Shown: positions 31,183 through 44,333 of the stretch, piece after piece
How the letters are laid out: every line of letters begins with the position of its first letter
Position numbering within the stretch: the first letter of the stretch is position 1
From: Atriophallophorus winterbourni
Taxonomy: Eukaryota > Platyhelminthes > Trematoda > Plagiorchiida > Microphallidae
Direction of reading: 5' to 3'
Length of the DNA stretch: 64,000 nucleotides
Assembly (NCBI GenBank): GCA_013407085.1
Contig: JACCGJ010014689.1
Span: forward strand, 1 to 64,000
Notes under the pieces: generated by a model
The model's database searches: none
What the model saw: only the letters and a program-made list of their open reading frames with translations
Told to the model about the DNA's origin: nothing
Position numbers and translations under genes: made by a program

Positions 31183-33129
31183 ATGACAAAATCAAGAATT
31201 CAAACCCAACTAAATCGACCAGTCGACCGAAAATCTACTCAATTGGTCACCCCACTCTAGCCTCCAACGTGCAGCCGAGTCACGCGATCCAACACGCAGA
31301 CGAAAAAATCGATCGATCAATGTGTGCATACGAGTGTTGTTCCCCCGACAGCGAAAACAAGCAAACTTGACCTCTGCGCCAAGTGCCTGGACCCGGTAAG
31401 CGGTGATAGTGCTTTGGTAAAATGTACTTTTTGTAACTTACATGTGCATGTGGCCTGTGATAAGACTTTAACTGATGAATGTGTGCGCATCGTGAATGAT
31501 GAAAATCTCCCGTCCGTTTGCTATTTCTGTAACGCCTGTAGGGATTTAATCGTGAATGGTGATCGCAAGCGTGCAAAATCTTCCGCTGGAAACGAGGCTA
31601 ACACAATTGAGAATAGATTGTCGATAATGGAAAAGGAACTAGATAGTTTGAAGATTACCCTACAACCAATAATCGCATCTAAATCTTTTGAATTGAATAC
31701 TCGATTACGCTCGACCTCGCCACCGCAGTCTGCTTCTAAAAAGGTTAAATTACGCGACACTGAAGTGATACTTAAAAAGGCCTTGAAGCAGAAACCGTCT
31801 ACGTCGAACGCTCCTTTGGCCAAAGCTGCCACGAAAAATACTTCGCTTAATGTTATCTGCACCGACTCGGCACCAACTGAAACGCCCCGGTGGTAAAAAA
31901 AATCATACAGAGAAATGCTTTTGCGGTCGACCTCCGCTGCACAATCTGAGCCTGACACACTAAACCTAAATCAAAAAGCCTCACATTCTATGAAGAATGA
32001 CCGGAGACGCGACAAGAATTCTTATTCGTTAAGCGTAATATGTACGAATGTTAAAGAGTCCAGCGGGAGCTTGTTAGATAGAAAACACAAACACCACCTC
32101 GATATATGGTCTCAAATTTGTCAACAATTGCAAATTGAGCATGTTACTCCTGACAAATTGATTCGTCTAACTCGCCATTCCATCTCACCTCATAGTGATC
32201 AACCTCGGTTACTAAGAGGTACACTGAAGTGCGAGACTGATATCGAAAACATGCTGCTAAATTCGTACCGACTAAAGACGGATCCGAATTCACATTGCCG
32301 GATATATCCTGATGTGCCATGGTGGGAACGGAAGGGTGCCTCAAACACTAAGGAAAAAACGGTATCGCGGAGTATGGTTCTCCTTGAGGTACCAGAAAAT
32401 ACCACTATAGCATCGAGACAGGAAACTGCAGATCATGACTTCAAGCAGTGGCGTTACATTTTGGAGCGGGGCCTTTGAATCGGCCGTGCTCAAAATTAAT
32501 GTTTTCATGCGTTTTTATTTTTTCAGTCAACACGGAACCTTTTGTTTTTAAAACGTTTTAACATGTCGCGAACATGTAAACGAAGGACGTTCGATGCCCC
32601 GCACGCTTTAAATGCTGCGCAATATTTTTATTTTGAATGATGAGAAATTTGCTGCGCCGGTCAGAAAAATGCGGAAGAAAACCTATACATGGGTGTTTAA
32701 AAATCGTGCAGCATGACATTTCACCAACTTCCATCACAATCAAAAAGCCCACTGCCTGCAGACGAAACCAAAGCTGTTTTGGATTTGGATGTGACTGGCA
32801 ATCTCAAATTTTCCCATCAAAGTTTGACGTCCCTCTTGTTCGCATTGAAATTCTGTGTTTAAACTATTTTGATTAACTGAAAATTCGTTTTAACGAATAA
32901 AGTTTTCTTCTTCTTCTACATTGCGTCTTTGTTTAATATTTCTAACGTTGTGATCACTGACACTTTCCGGGTACCTTTTTCAATAAACTTTAAAGGAGAC
33001 GGACCGAAACCTCTCAGAATTACCTTCTTAACTAGCGACAAGGCTGGATTTGTCAAGTCCGAATGGAAAATGCAGAACGTGCTTCACCGAAAGACATTAG
33101 ACATTGTCCACCGAGACCAAGTACCATGA
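31183..33129 (+). pseudogene. Non-LTR ORF1 with PHD-like finger, interrupted
   Basis: The start MTKSRIQTQLNRP is followed in frame by TAG (31258-31260). A PHD-like cluster comes next: LCAKCLDP, CTFCNLHVHVACD and CYFCNACRD. TAA ends that frame near 31896; the same frame resumes (NSYSLSVICTNVKES, KLIRLTRHSISPHSDQPRLL, HCRIYPDVPWWERKG). The insert at 32461-32916 follows, and beyond it FKGDGPKPLRITF continues in phase until 33129. The layout matches ORF1 of the minus-strand element at 57.8-56.4 kb (RLSRHQ..., RIFPDISWADR...). Confidence 0.75.
32461..32916 (+). mobile_element. TTC-tailed non-autonomous insertion with 6-bp target duplication
   Basis: Flanked by TACATT on both sides (32455-32460 and 32917-32922). 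The reading frame of the host ORF1 is continuous across the two flanks if the insert and one TACATT are ignored. The insert begins ttggagcggggcctttgaat and ends taacgaataaagttttcttcttcttc, with AATAAA shortly before the TTC tail. Its last 230 bp match the repeat at 22420-22645. It has no long ORF, so it is probably mobilised in trans. The family is not one I recognise. Confidence 0.75.
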
Positions 33130-33394
33130 GTGAGACACACTTGCGGCTGGGTACGGTAGACGGCAGCGTTCCCACCGAAATAAAAACAATCAATACATCA
33201 AAAAACGTAGTGGGTCCGGCTCAAACCGAGTCGGACCGAGTACATCATACACGGAACAAAATGTTGATTCAAACTGTCGGAGCGCAATAACTAGCCCACA
33301 AGTCACACCCTCACGAGCACTTACTGTTAAGCCATATCTGGCATCACATTGTCCTACCCCTTACCTCATATCACTCGATTCATCGCTACACCGA

Positions 33395-36112
33395 GTCGTA
33401 TCGATCGAATGTATATATGCTAATGCTCAATGTTTGGTCAACAAGCTGGCAGAACTCATTGATATCTGTGTAGAACAGTCCACTGACCTTATTGCTGTGA
33501 CGGAAACCTGGTATCAGCCCAGTATGCCGGACAGGGAACTCTCAATCCCTAATATGACACTTTTTGTCATGACCGTGATGGCCCGGGAGGCGGCGTTGCA
33601 TTGTATTATCACATACGCCTCAATGTTAATATCATTGCAGATACAGATCTTTCACTCACAGAAACGCTGTGGTGTTTACTTGACCTGGAATCTGGTGAGA
33701 GCTGTACAATTTGGGTTATATATCGCTCACCAACTTCGACCGTCGACCATAATGATGTGTTAGTTGAAAGACTTCAGCGCATTAGCGCTCGGCCACATGC
33801 TCAAATATTGATTATGGGGGATTTCAACCTACCGCAGCTATACACGAGAAATCAACACCCAATTAACTCACTGGAACACAAATTTCAAGAAGTATTTGAT
33901 CTAGTCCCCCTGTACAATCACGTTTGCAACCACACACGAATGCGAGAGACAGATCGGCCCTCTGTTCTGGACCTAGTTTTGACTTCTAACGAATCAGCTA
34001 TTGAATTAGTACAATATGAAGCTCCATTGGGACGGAGTGACCATGTGATGCTTGTGTTCGATTATGTCTGCAATGCATCGAGACAGAGTGACGAATCTAA
34101 AATCATCCATAGAGTCGAATTTTGGAGACTCAAGGAAGCACTTTGTGAGCTGAATGATGTTCAACTTGATTCTAGAGACTCAAATACACATTATAACTCT
34201 CTGATAAACTACCTTCAGATGCAAATCCAGTCGAACTCTCGATATATTCAGAGGAAAGATGTCCACAACCTCCGTTTCTCTGTTCGCAGTAGAATTAGAA
34301 AATGGATTTCATTGAAAAGGCGTGCTTGGGTTACTCATTGCAATGACGCCACCCCTACATGTTGGTTACAATTTTGCAGAAAAAAACAGTACCAGCAACA
34401 ATGGAAGCGAATCCAAAACTATTGTACAAAATTGTGAATGACAGAACCAAAGTTAAACCAGGTGTTTTTCCAATCATGACAGAAGAAGGTTTGACTATCA
34501 CAGTCCAAGAGACGGCGGATGCGCTTGCGTGCTTTTACTCTCAAGTCTACTGCCCTAAAAAGCAATTATTGCATCATTAATTATCAAACACTGTAGAACC
34601 ACTAACTGAGCCCGTGATCGATCAACTGGTGGTAGAGCGACACTTACGTTGATTGAATACAAAGAAATCTCCCGGGGAGGACAATATTACCCCAGCGATT
34701 CTTCATGTGTGTTATGGAGAGCTTTCAAGTAGCTTAGCTGCGGTTTTCATCCAGAGTCTTGGTGAAGGTTGTGCATCTTTGGCTTGGAAAGCGGGTGTGG
34801 TAACACCATTTTACAAACGTGGCAGTCGTTCTGACGCAGCAAATTACAGACCTGTAACAATGCTACCATGTATTTTAAAAATTATGGAGCGCATTATATC
34901 TGAATGTATTGTGGGTCAGCTTGAAGCACGAGGTCTTTTGTGAGCAGCACAACACGGGTTCCGCCGGACCAGATCTTGTCTTTCGAATTTACTGATCACA
35001 CTAAATGATTGGACGATGTCGCTTGATCAATGCTATACGGTACACGCTTGTTATATTGATATTTCAAAGGCTTTTGACAAGGTCGACCACAGCTTGCTTC
35101 TGGAATAACAGGTAACTTACTATCGTGGCTAACAGATTATCTGACCGATCGGCACGCGCGAGTTCGCATTGACGGAGCATTGTCGAAAAGTATCGATGTC
35201 ACGAGCGGGGTGCCTCAAGGTTCAGTGCTCGGACCTATTCTTTTCCTCTTATATCTAAATGATATAACTGAAACAGTGCGATGCAAGCTCGTTGTTTTTG
35301 CAGATGAAATTAAAATATGGAAGCAAATCCGATCTAATGAAGATTGCTTAATGCTGCAAAACGACTTGGATGCTCTGCCTCGCTGGTCTCTGGAGAATCA
35401 AATGCCTTTCAGCTTACCTAAATGTCATATGTTACAGCTTGGCCGTAAATGCGAATATACATATAATCTAGTCCACGATATCCTAAATTGGACCACCACT
35501 GTAAAGGACCTCGCAATTTGGATTACTAATAACCTGAAACCGAATATGCATTGTAGAAAAGTGTTTAATCGGGCATGTGGTATATTAGGAATCCTGAGAA
35601 GTATTTTAGGACGGTTCTCACCCAAAACAATTCCTCGTATTTTGAATACTTACATCCATCCAACGATGGATTATTTGATCCCAGCCTGGGCACCGAGGTT
35701 GCGTGAAGACATCGAGATCCCGGATAGAATACACCACAAAGCTACAAAGTTAGTTGAAGGGATGTAGTGGGTCCCGTATCAAGAGCGAATGGACATCTTT
35801 GGTTTGCGTGATTTTACATGAAGACGAATGAGTATCGACCTGATTCTGGTTTACAAGATACTGCGAATCGAAAACCATCCGCTTAGCGAACTAATAAAAG
35901 TAAACTCCCCTCGAAATACACGCAGTCACTCGTGTTGCCTCGAATTACCGCACTCAAGACTTGATTGTCGTCGCTATTTCTTCTCTGTGCGTATCTGCTT
36001 TCTATGGAATGCGCTACCGCAAGATGTTGTGGATGTAACGACAATTGATGATTTCAAATCGAAATTAGATGCATATGTCAAACAAATCCCTGAATTTGGC
36101 CCGGTGTATTGA
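33395..36112 (+). pseudogene. Non-LTR ORF2 (endonuclease + RT), multiply broken
   Basis: Endonuclease: YANAQCLVNKLAELI, VTETWYQPS, a frameshift near 33565, then YRSPTSTVD, LIMGDFNLPQL, VLDLVLTSNES and GRSDHVML. RT pieces in changing frames: KKSPGEDNITPAIL, NYRPVTMLPCILKIMERII, HGFRRTRSC, YIDISKAFDKVDH, SGVPQGSVLGPILF, VVFADEIKIWKQ and CFLWNALPQDVVD. The catalytic FADD reads FADE here, a missing key residue. Stops also occur at about 34435, 34578, 34940 and 35765. Confidence 0.8.
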
Positions 36113-36254
36113 AGCGAAATGAATCCAGAAAAATACTGACAATGTGATTTTGATTAAATTTTTCTTTTTGCAATAGTTGTCATCCAATGGTACGTGTAAA
36201 GCATTAGCTTTTATCACCATAAAATCTTGATTCTCGATTCTTGATTCTTGAATA

Positions 36255-39200
36255 AGTAGTCGTGTTGAAGCTTACCTTTACTCAAAAAGCTTACAACAAT
36301 TGTCATGGATATGTTTTGCAGTCAAAAGGTATCTACCTCAATGAAGCCACCACACATGAAATTAAAATACGATTGAAAAAGTTGTTTCACTTAGGAAAAT
36401 TTCGAAGTAGTGATAAATAAACGAAAATGAGCAGTTATGTGGTATAAGGTTATTAACAAAAATAGGAAAATTGTAGGAAAGTAAAAAGCTTGGATTTCAC
36501 TCAACTGCTACACAAAAATGTTATTTTCATCATATGTAAAACTACTTTAACATCACAGTACCATATTTTTGATATTTTCAATCATGACGGCAATCCCGAT
36601 TCCATGAATATCATTCACGAGCAAAACGAAATTGATTAAAGCATTAAACAGAAGTAAAACCTACATCGATTCCAGAGTGAATCCATGATTCTTGAAACGT
36701 AAGGACACCACCAACAAACCTCTGGTAGCCTTCCCGATAGTCAAAGAATATGGCATGCAAGCATATCAGGTATAGACAGTTTGTTTATTTCTGTTTTTCG
36801 AAGCGCAACCGCCCAATCCACACGACTTTCCTTTCGTATACTGAATTTTTTCAAATAAATTGTTTTGAATTTTTATCGAATGGATAAGAATAAAGATATA
36901 AATTTATGCAATTCATGATGATAATTATAAAAAAACGAGATAATTTTTATAAAGCGGAGGTCATATATTCTTGTACCATCCTTGAACAATCAGTTGATCA
37001 AACAAGTTTGATATATATTTAAAGTATTATTTATGGGTTTGAGAATTTGCTGACAATGCGCGGAAAATTAAGAGCCTAGCTAATTCCAGATTGTAAATGA
37101 CGTCAAATTTACGCATTTCAGTTATCACTTTGGGATTAGGTCTTCCTCTTAACTATAGAGAAGTCATCTGTTGTCTGCTGTCATTGACAACATTGCGAAG
37201 ACTATCAATCGATTCGATTCAAGTATTAAGGTATAGTTCAAGCGAGAGGGCGTCCAACGTTGGGTTACCAAAATGATTGAAAATATATCAAAGAAACTTG
37301 ATAAAATTCAAAATGTTTTAGATCCCATCTCACATCGAAGTCGGCATCTGTGGGCTCGACCTGATAGATAACTTGCTTGCAAACGTTAATTCTACAACCG
37401 GGTTAGTTGTGGTTTTACCAAACGATAATTCATTTGCTGTCTATTTCACTGAAAACTTAGCTGCGTACTTGTTGTTTGTCAGCAGTCTAAATGTGAAATA
37501 CCATTCATACAGATAGTTCATTTGACTTCAAGTTGGTTGCTCATCGTAAACAGTGATATGATTGGATATGTTCATTATCTCAGCTCTGATAAGTTGCACT
37601 GCAAGTGATTCACCGTCACTTTAGAAATTATGAGCAATAATGATATAACTCAGATTCTCCAGGAAACCATTGATAACCGCTTGGTTGTAGGTCTCGTGGA
37701 GGTGAGACAGTTGTTAACATATTTCGCGCGAGTTTCTGGTACTCACTATTGCGTTTAACCATTGAAAAGTAATTTAAGCCTCGACTTGACATTACTGAGC
37801 TATTTATGTCAACGAAAATTATTCTCAGAAACCTACACGAGGTCTTCGCCATCGAACTTCCCTAAAACACATAGCATGGCCTATTTCAACGTAGGCCATA
37901 TTGGAGTGTTGTAGCGCGTCGCAAATAGTAACATGGTTCATAACCAAGAATTACAAACATGGAAAGACGGATCGTTGCACTTTCACACCCGACGGCTAGA
38001 TAGAAATCATTCGCCCTATGCTTCAATGCGAAATTGCTTTGTTTAACACCAGGTATTATATGAAAAATCTTTTAATGAGAATCTTACGGGCTGTAAAATT
38101 GTAAATATGCGTCGACAAGTTCAGATCGGACGTATCAATGCAGAAAATTGTTGCAGAAGTACAATTAAAATAACGTGATTCTTTTGGCTATAAACATAAT
38201 CAATTCTTTGCAGCCTACATTGGACGAATAGATACGTAATAAACGTCGATAGGAATAAACCTGTAATACTGGAGATAACGAACAAGATGAAGCATTCCAT
38301 CTTCAATACACAAGAATTTCGTAGTTCGTTTATTAACTTTCCTGATTGTTTATCATCGATGAAACGTACCTTACCAATCGTTAGAAATATCATTCGATCA
38401 ACTGCTGATTGTAAACGGTTACCAGAATAATATTTCTGGTGCATTATTTTTACATGGAGATGAAAAGCCGTAACTTCTTACTCATGTTTATCGGATTTAT
38501 CGGTGTGTTAGATGCTGTGAAAGGTATTATGTGTAATGGAGTCCCTGCGAGTGCGAATGCAGAAAACGTATTTCCACACACTTCACATTTTTCGTAATAT
38601 CACTCGTCGTAACCCCAAAATATAGGCAATTAAATATGTGTGCGTAGTTATGAATACCCGAAGTTTTTCGTGGTACGCCTCTGAATTAATCAATATGCAT
38701 GGAGCGAATCCTGCATTCTTATTATTTTTAAGAGGTAACACTTGTGCAACTTCCGCAAGTGAGTTAATGCTTGGCGTCCTGAGGTACAAACGTACTGTAG
38801 TATTGGAAACAACAATATATTGGAGGTGATGCAGAATTTTTTAAAAAGAAAACTACTTAGTGGTAAGATGGCAATTTTGGAGACCATCCGGTTATCCTAA
38901 ACAAGTGCGGGTCATTTTATTTGGCACCGCCAAGCCGAAGTTGCTTCGGAAATTCGGAACCTTACTCACGTACCGGACAATTCGGAACTGGATTCATTGT
39001 GTGATATTCCCACACCGTGCGCGGTAGATTTCATCCACACTAACGCAACTGCTCTAACATTTACCATCGTCAGTACAACGGAAATTAAAGTGCTTTTCAA
39101 GGATTTGCTTAATTGAGGTGTGTTTTGCATAAGTTTGAAGTGCACATGCCTCATTTTCGTTGATGATACTTATCTATGTAAGCATGTGATTGCGGCCGTA

Positions 39201-42200
39201 ATTTTGAAAAACACAGATCTATCATCATACCAGATTTTCTCAGTCTGGTTCAGAAATATTAATCATGCTATATCCGTAGACTTTTCTAACGGAGACGATT
39301 TTAGGCGTAATAGTCGCGTGTTCTCATATCGTCTACCTTACGCCCTTGAGGTTATAGATAGGTTGCACAGGCTATTCGAGTCAACAGTCTTCATGCACTC
39401 TCATTTCTTCTTACTGTTCCATATTATTCATGCATTCAAAAATATTTCTCCTACAGGTATCTCTGGCTACTGTGCAAAATCAATTTCATTGGACAAGCAT
39501 ACAAAAAATGCAATGTTCAATGAAACAAGTTACTGATTATATATTTTATTTCTCATCAATTTGTTTCCTTCACCTAAGGCAATAACACTGGACATGGCGT
39601 GAAATCGGTCAAGATCAATTCACACTTTTCATGCAGGGTAATGTGTAACTAAGCAGACGGGTGTATACTTCGTTGCACAAAAATGCGATGTAAGTGACGT
39701 GTCGCTGTAACGAGTTTTGTGAAAATGGCACATAAAAATATTAACTAAAGTACGTAATAAAATGAAAGGCTTATTTTACACTCAAATGGTGAACATGAAA
39801 TGATAAGTTATTCAAATTTCCCGAGAGATGAAACGGTTCTTAATGGAGCGATTTTATCTCACTTCTTTTAATATGGGCTAACTTGATAGATTCATTTCTT
39901 TACCTCAGTGCAAGCTAAAAATGACCAGTTATTTACCTTGACTTCACTAGTTTACTTCAATATCTTATCTATCAGCAAAGTAGTACTGGTTGCTATACTA
40001 TAGAAGGCACCCAACGCATCCAACTATCGCTCATAAGATTAGTCCTCGGGAAAGGGCAAAGAGGTAAATTAAATTTCGTTGTCATGGCTGAGTCAGATGA
40101 TTTGAATGTAGCGAAAAATGAAGGTCTTCGAATTGAGTGTACCAAATTAAATGGTAGATTTTTTCCTAGATACAACATGACACCCACAAGATTTATTTTG
40201 CAGTTTGAAAAATTGTTGTTAATAATCTTAGATCAGACAAAATCAGAATTAATATTAGTACTACTCCACTATAATTTAGAAGCAAACGATTCAGCGCATT
40301 TTCGTTACAAGCATGCGTCTTGTCCTAGATGACCAGAATAAGGACAATACATACATGCTGTGCTCGTTCATTTTCCTTAATATATTATGTGTGCACTTAA
40401 AACAATCTGTAAGCTTTATAATTACGTATTTTTCAAAAAATAAAGGGAATAAGGGATAGATATTTTATTTCCAATCAGTTGGCTTCCTTTACATAAGGCA
40501 CTATAATTGACATGGACGTATTTTATTGTACGATTACAAATAGAAGTATATAAAACCTAAATATATGAAAACATAATTGGAGACCGATCTGTTAGCATTT
40601 TCATGAAATCAAATGTAGATCAAGACGAGATTCAAAGGCCTATTCACCAATCACAGCGTGAAATTGATTAAGTCAATTATAACTTGTTTCCAATGGTGTC
40701 ATAATTATAGCGTCATATGAAAGGGGAAGTGTTACGGGAATGCGTTTACATGTTAATCAAGACAGAAAATTTTACAGTGCATATGTGGTGTGATGTGTAA
40801 TTTAGTCTGACTGGTGGATAATTTGGAGTAGAGAAATACATATGGAATATGTGGAATAGGGGTGTTCAATGTAACGAGACAAATGCGATTACATTCTACG
40901 TAACGAGATGATTATGTGTTATTTTATGTTTTTAAACAAGTGAAATGATGCTGCCATGTGTGAATGTGCCTATTTTAATAATTATATATATGGAATGGAG
41001 GTAATTCATAAATATTTCTGCAAGGAGATCGTGCGTTGCGTACACTCTCAGTTACTGTGACATGGACCAATAATTTTTAGTTAGCTCCCACTATCACTAT
41101 ATGTGGTAGAGCGTTTAGTTTCATCCGTCACCCAGTAATCTGCTAGCATGTACAAAGCTCAAACTTTGGTACCAATTAAATTGAGCGTTCAAGCAGCAGT
41201 TCGCCTACCTCTCAGTTTAACATGATAGGGATGAAATAAAGAAAGATAACATTTGATCACATAAACTCTTTAAATTAACAAAGTTATACTTGAATGTACC
41301 TGTTAAATAGGATTACAAACGACTAATATATTGTTCTACGGAATGAGAGCACCGCTTTATATTGCTCTCTGAATTAAAGTTATTTAAATGGACAGTGCCT
41401 AACTATTATCAAACAATAGGTTTCCCTAAGTCTGATATTGTCGTCATGCAGATCAAATTGTTTATCATGATCCAGGCCAGTTGCGTTTGGATACTAAATT
41501 TTTGCAATCAAAAAAAACTTATTAACTGTTTCGAGAACATTAAATTTAGTGAACCTGTCAGAATTTCATAACGACTGAGGAAAAAATCCAATCGAGATTT
41601 CAATAATAGGTGGGAAATTGTGAACTGTGACTAATGTGGCTATTGTTCAAATGACAATCAGAAATACAGTTAATAATTTACCGATTATTCAATATACATA
41701 TATATATGAAATAATAAGAATAACAATAATAATAATAAGTAAAAAATACACATAATAAATAAATAAATACATCAGATGGCATAGTTTTAGAAAAGATACA
41801 ACGGTCTTTCTCAAAACCAATCATCGGTTACAACATCAAACCATCTTATACAGAAAGGTGTATACAACTGAACCTCGATCCGTCATGGTTTCGCAGACTC
41901 TAGCATAATCTCATCTTATTCTTTAGAATACTGTTATCGTATAATATATAACTAAATTCTATTCTTCATATACCTCATGATTATAAGTATATCGTGAAAA
42001 AAAGTGAAAAACAATTGAATTACCAAGAGTTTGAGCTAAAGTAAGGAACAATTTCTACTTGAATAAATATGCTAATCTGTGGAGACTTCTTCCAGAACTT
42101 ATGAGACTCAGCTCCGCCGTACACGAATTCAACTCAGATTTGGATTCATTCCTTACCATTGAATAAATACGCGATCCCCTAATTTGGATGTTCATACTGA

Positions 42201-42627
42201 TGATTTATATAATGGGTATAAATATTAAATTGATTTTCATAACGTTAGAAGTATCAATATCTTCCCAGCATAACTTCTAAATACACACCCAAAATAAAAC
42301 TGACCCGCAAGAGACTTCAACATAGTGAAATCAAATTCCTTTGCCTAGCAAACAACAAAGCAGTTCATATGTAAGCTACACAAATCTATTTCGAACAATC
42401 AAAAAGTAAGGGATCGGAAAATCTACAAAACAGAACTTCACGTATCCTCGACGAATCTTATTCGGAATGATTTCCTGAACATTCATCGGATTTCCTTTCT
42501 CGCAATATCATTGTTTTTTGCATAATATCAGATCATTAACTGATTGTCTGGAAACAATTTGTAAATATTCTTAACTTTATTTTTATTGAACATAAAACTC
42601 CGCTGCAGAAGTGACCTTGTATTTGCA
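36255..42627 (+). other. AT-rich region without recognised genes
   Basis: 6.4 kb with no conserved exon, RT fragment or SINE-X copy that I can support. Two diverged copies of one repeat are visible: 39541-39720 and about 40455-40920 (tattttatttctcatcaatttg...gacatggcg against tattttatttccaatcagttgg...gacatggacg). Around 41690-41775 there is a simple AAT/AATA-rich tract. The longer ORFs (38121-38444, 39120-39536) show no domain. It could be intron or regulatory DNA of an unseen gene. Confidence 0.5.
41690..41775 (+). repeat. A/T simple-sequence tract
   Basis: Short (tata)n, (aataat)n and (aaat)n runs in tandem. Confidence 0.85.
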
Positions 42628-42821
42628 ATTGTACAGTTCAGTTCAGTTCAGTTTGCACAGGATGAAATGTGGCAGAGTCGCCAATCGAGCGTCCAGAATA
42701 CTTCTGGTGGTAAGCCAAAAGAGCGTCCACCACTTCGAAAAGTAGGTTCAATATTCTTCTGGTATGACTTTTACTGGAATGCAACAGAAAAACTCCCTCA
42801 CCCAATAGGTGAGGAGAGACA

Positions 42822-43850
42822 TTAGTGCGTTCCAACGACAAATTGAAGAACAACTATAAAATTAAGGCTAAAAAAATTGGGAAACACAGAGCGCCAGATC
42901 GAGTCTAGCCGATATTTGAAGCACGTTACTGAAGTAGAACAAACGACCTCTTCGGGCAGACAGTTCCAATGATTAACTACCCTTTCGCTAAAGAAGTGCT
43001 TACGTGCATTAGACCTGACATGTTTCTTTACCAGTTTCAGTGAATGGCCTCGAGTACCTACCACTGGCGCGAGAGCATACATATCAGCCGGATCAATAGA
43101 ACTAAAGCCTCTAACGATTTTAAAGGTCTCGATCAGATCCCCACGTAGTCGCCTTCTTTTTAGCGAGAAGAGATCTAGACTCAACAGTCGTTGTTCATAC
43201 GACTTCCCAGATTGCCCTTTAATCATACGAGTAGCTAGGCGCTGAATACCTTCAAGCGTGGCAATGTCCTTTTTCAAGTAAGGAGACCAAGCTTGAACGC
43301 AATACTCGAGATGAGGTCTCACTATCGCTTTATACAATGGCATGAAAACCTCCGGAGACCTACAGGATAAAACTGATCGGAGGCGAAAGAGCTGGTTCCT
43401 AGCGCGTTGTGCAGCAGCTGCACATTGATCAGCCCATTTAAAGTCATCTGAAACCTCAATACCTAAGTCCCGGACTTTTGATACCCCAGTTATCTCCAGT
43501 ATGTTATCAGGTCCAGCAACCTGCAGCTTCGTTGCAGCTTTGGACAGAAGATAGCTTTTGAAGAAGTTGACTGGTAGATCCCACGTGAAAGACCACTTGA
43601 TGACCTTTTCTATATCCTCAAAAAGATCCTGTTCGTTCAGCGATCCGATAAATTTTACATCGTCTGCAAAAATATAGCACGGACAATTAAGCGAGGATGC
43701 CAAATCATCGATGAAGATAAGAAAAAGTAGTGGGCCTCGTACTTAACCCTGTGGGATTCCACTAACAACTCCTGCTTTCGCGGAATACATATTGCCTATG
43801 CGAACGCGAAAATACCGATTGCTCAAGAAGTTTGTGATCCAGTTCTTTTG
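42822..43850 (-). pseudogene. Non-LTR RT, C-terminal half
   Basis: WFDGIDGPQKNWITNFLSNR leads into SGIPQG (followed by an in-frame stop at 43744-43746), then PLLFLIFIDDL, IFADDVKFIGS (the catalytic DD is kept), VRDLGIEVSDDFKW, VRPHLEYCVQAWSPYL, LDLFSLKRRRLRGDLIETF and VVNHWNCLPEEVV. The last 293 codons are open. The 5' edge joins directly to the endonuclease fragment at about 43850, a deletion junction. Confidence 0.82.
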
Positions 43851-44333
43851 AGGGCCATCGATACCATCGAACCATTTGCTCATTTGAAGATATAACAAGA
43901 TCCAGGACCGAAGGTTCACAGTTATGCCGGAACCTTGTAGGCTCAGTTACATGTTGGCTCATAGCATGTCTGTGGGTCCATTCTATGAAGTCCTCAGACA
44001 TCTTATCATTTTGGCAGCTCTGGTTAGGCCAAGATATGTGTGGTAGATTGAAATCACCCACCATAAGAACCTGAGACCCAAGCGCACGTAGTGAACTCAA
44101 ATTCTCAAGCAAGTTATACATATCCTGTACTCCTGAATGGGGACTTATACCAACCCGTAATTTCACTTTCTTTCCAATTGTATTTTCGTTTCCCTCGATG
44201 CTTGCTTTAATCAACAATTTGTACATACTTATCTTTGTATCATTTTCACTCATTAACTTAGAAGTTATCGTTTTGTTTCGATAATCGATATTGCCATATC
44301 GATCTATCGATTTCTTCCGGTCATATTCACTCA
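43850..44333 (-). pseudogene. Non-LTR endonuclease, C-terminal part
   Basis: VLMVGDFNLPHISWPNQSCQ, FIEWTHRHAMSQHVTEPTRF and PSVLDLVISSNEQM, the conserved GDFN and LD motifs of the apurinic-type endonuclease. The SDH motif is lost at the deletion junction with RT. Confidence 0.75.

Larger units (their letters stand above)
31183..36254 (+). mobile_element. CR1-like non-LTR retrotransposon (family IV) with a nested insertion
   Basis: ORF1 at 31183-33129 (interrupted), EN-RT at about 33395-36112, then a short 3' UTR ending in tandem ttgattctcgattcttgattcttg (36226-36254). A 456-bp foreign insert sits in ORF1 at 32461-32916. Several nonsense and frameshift changes make the copy inactive. Confidence 0.82.

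Noticed and set aside
38121..38444. 107-codon minus-strand ORF with a hydrophobic stretch (FILFVISSITGLFLSTFITYLF)
   Set aside because: Lies in AT-rich DNA where hydrophobic frames arise by chance; no domain, no splice context, no neighbour support.
39120..39536. 138-codon + ORF in the gene-poor region
   Set aside because: No family resemblance, low-complexity AT-rich composition, and overlap with the old paired repeat.
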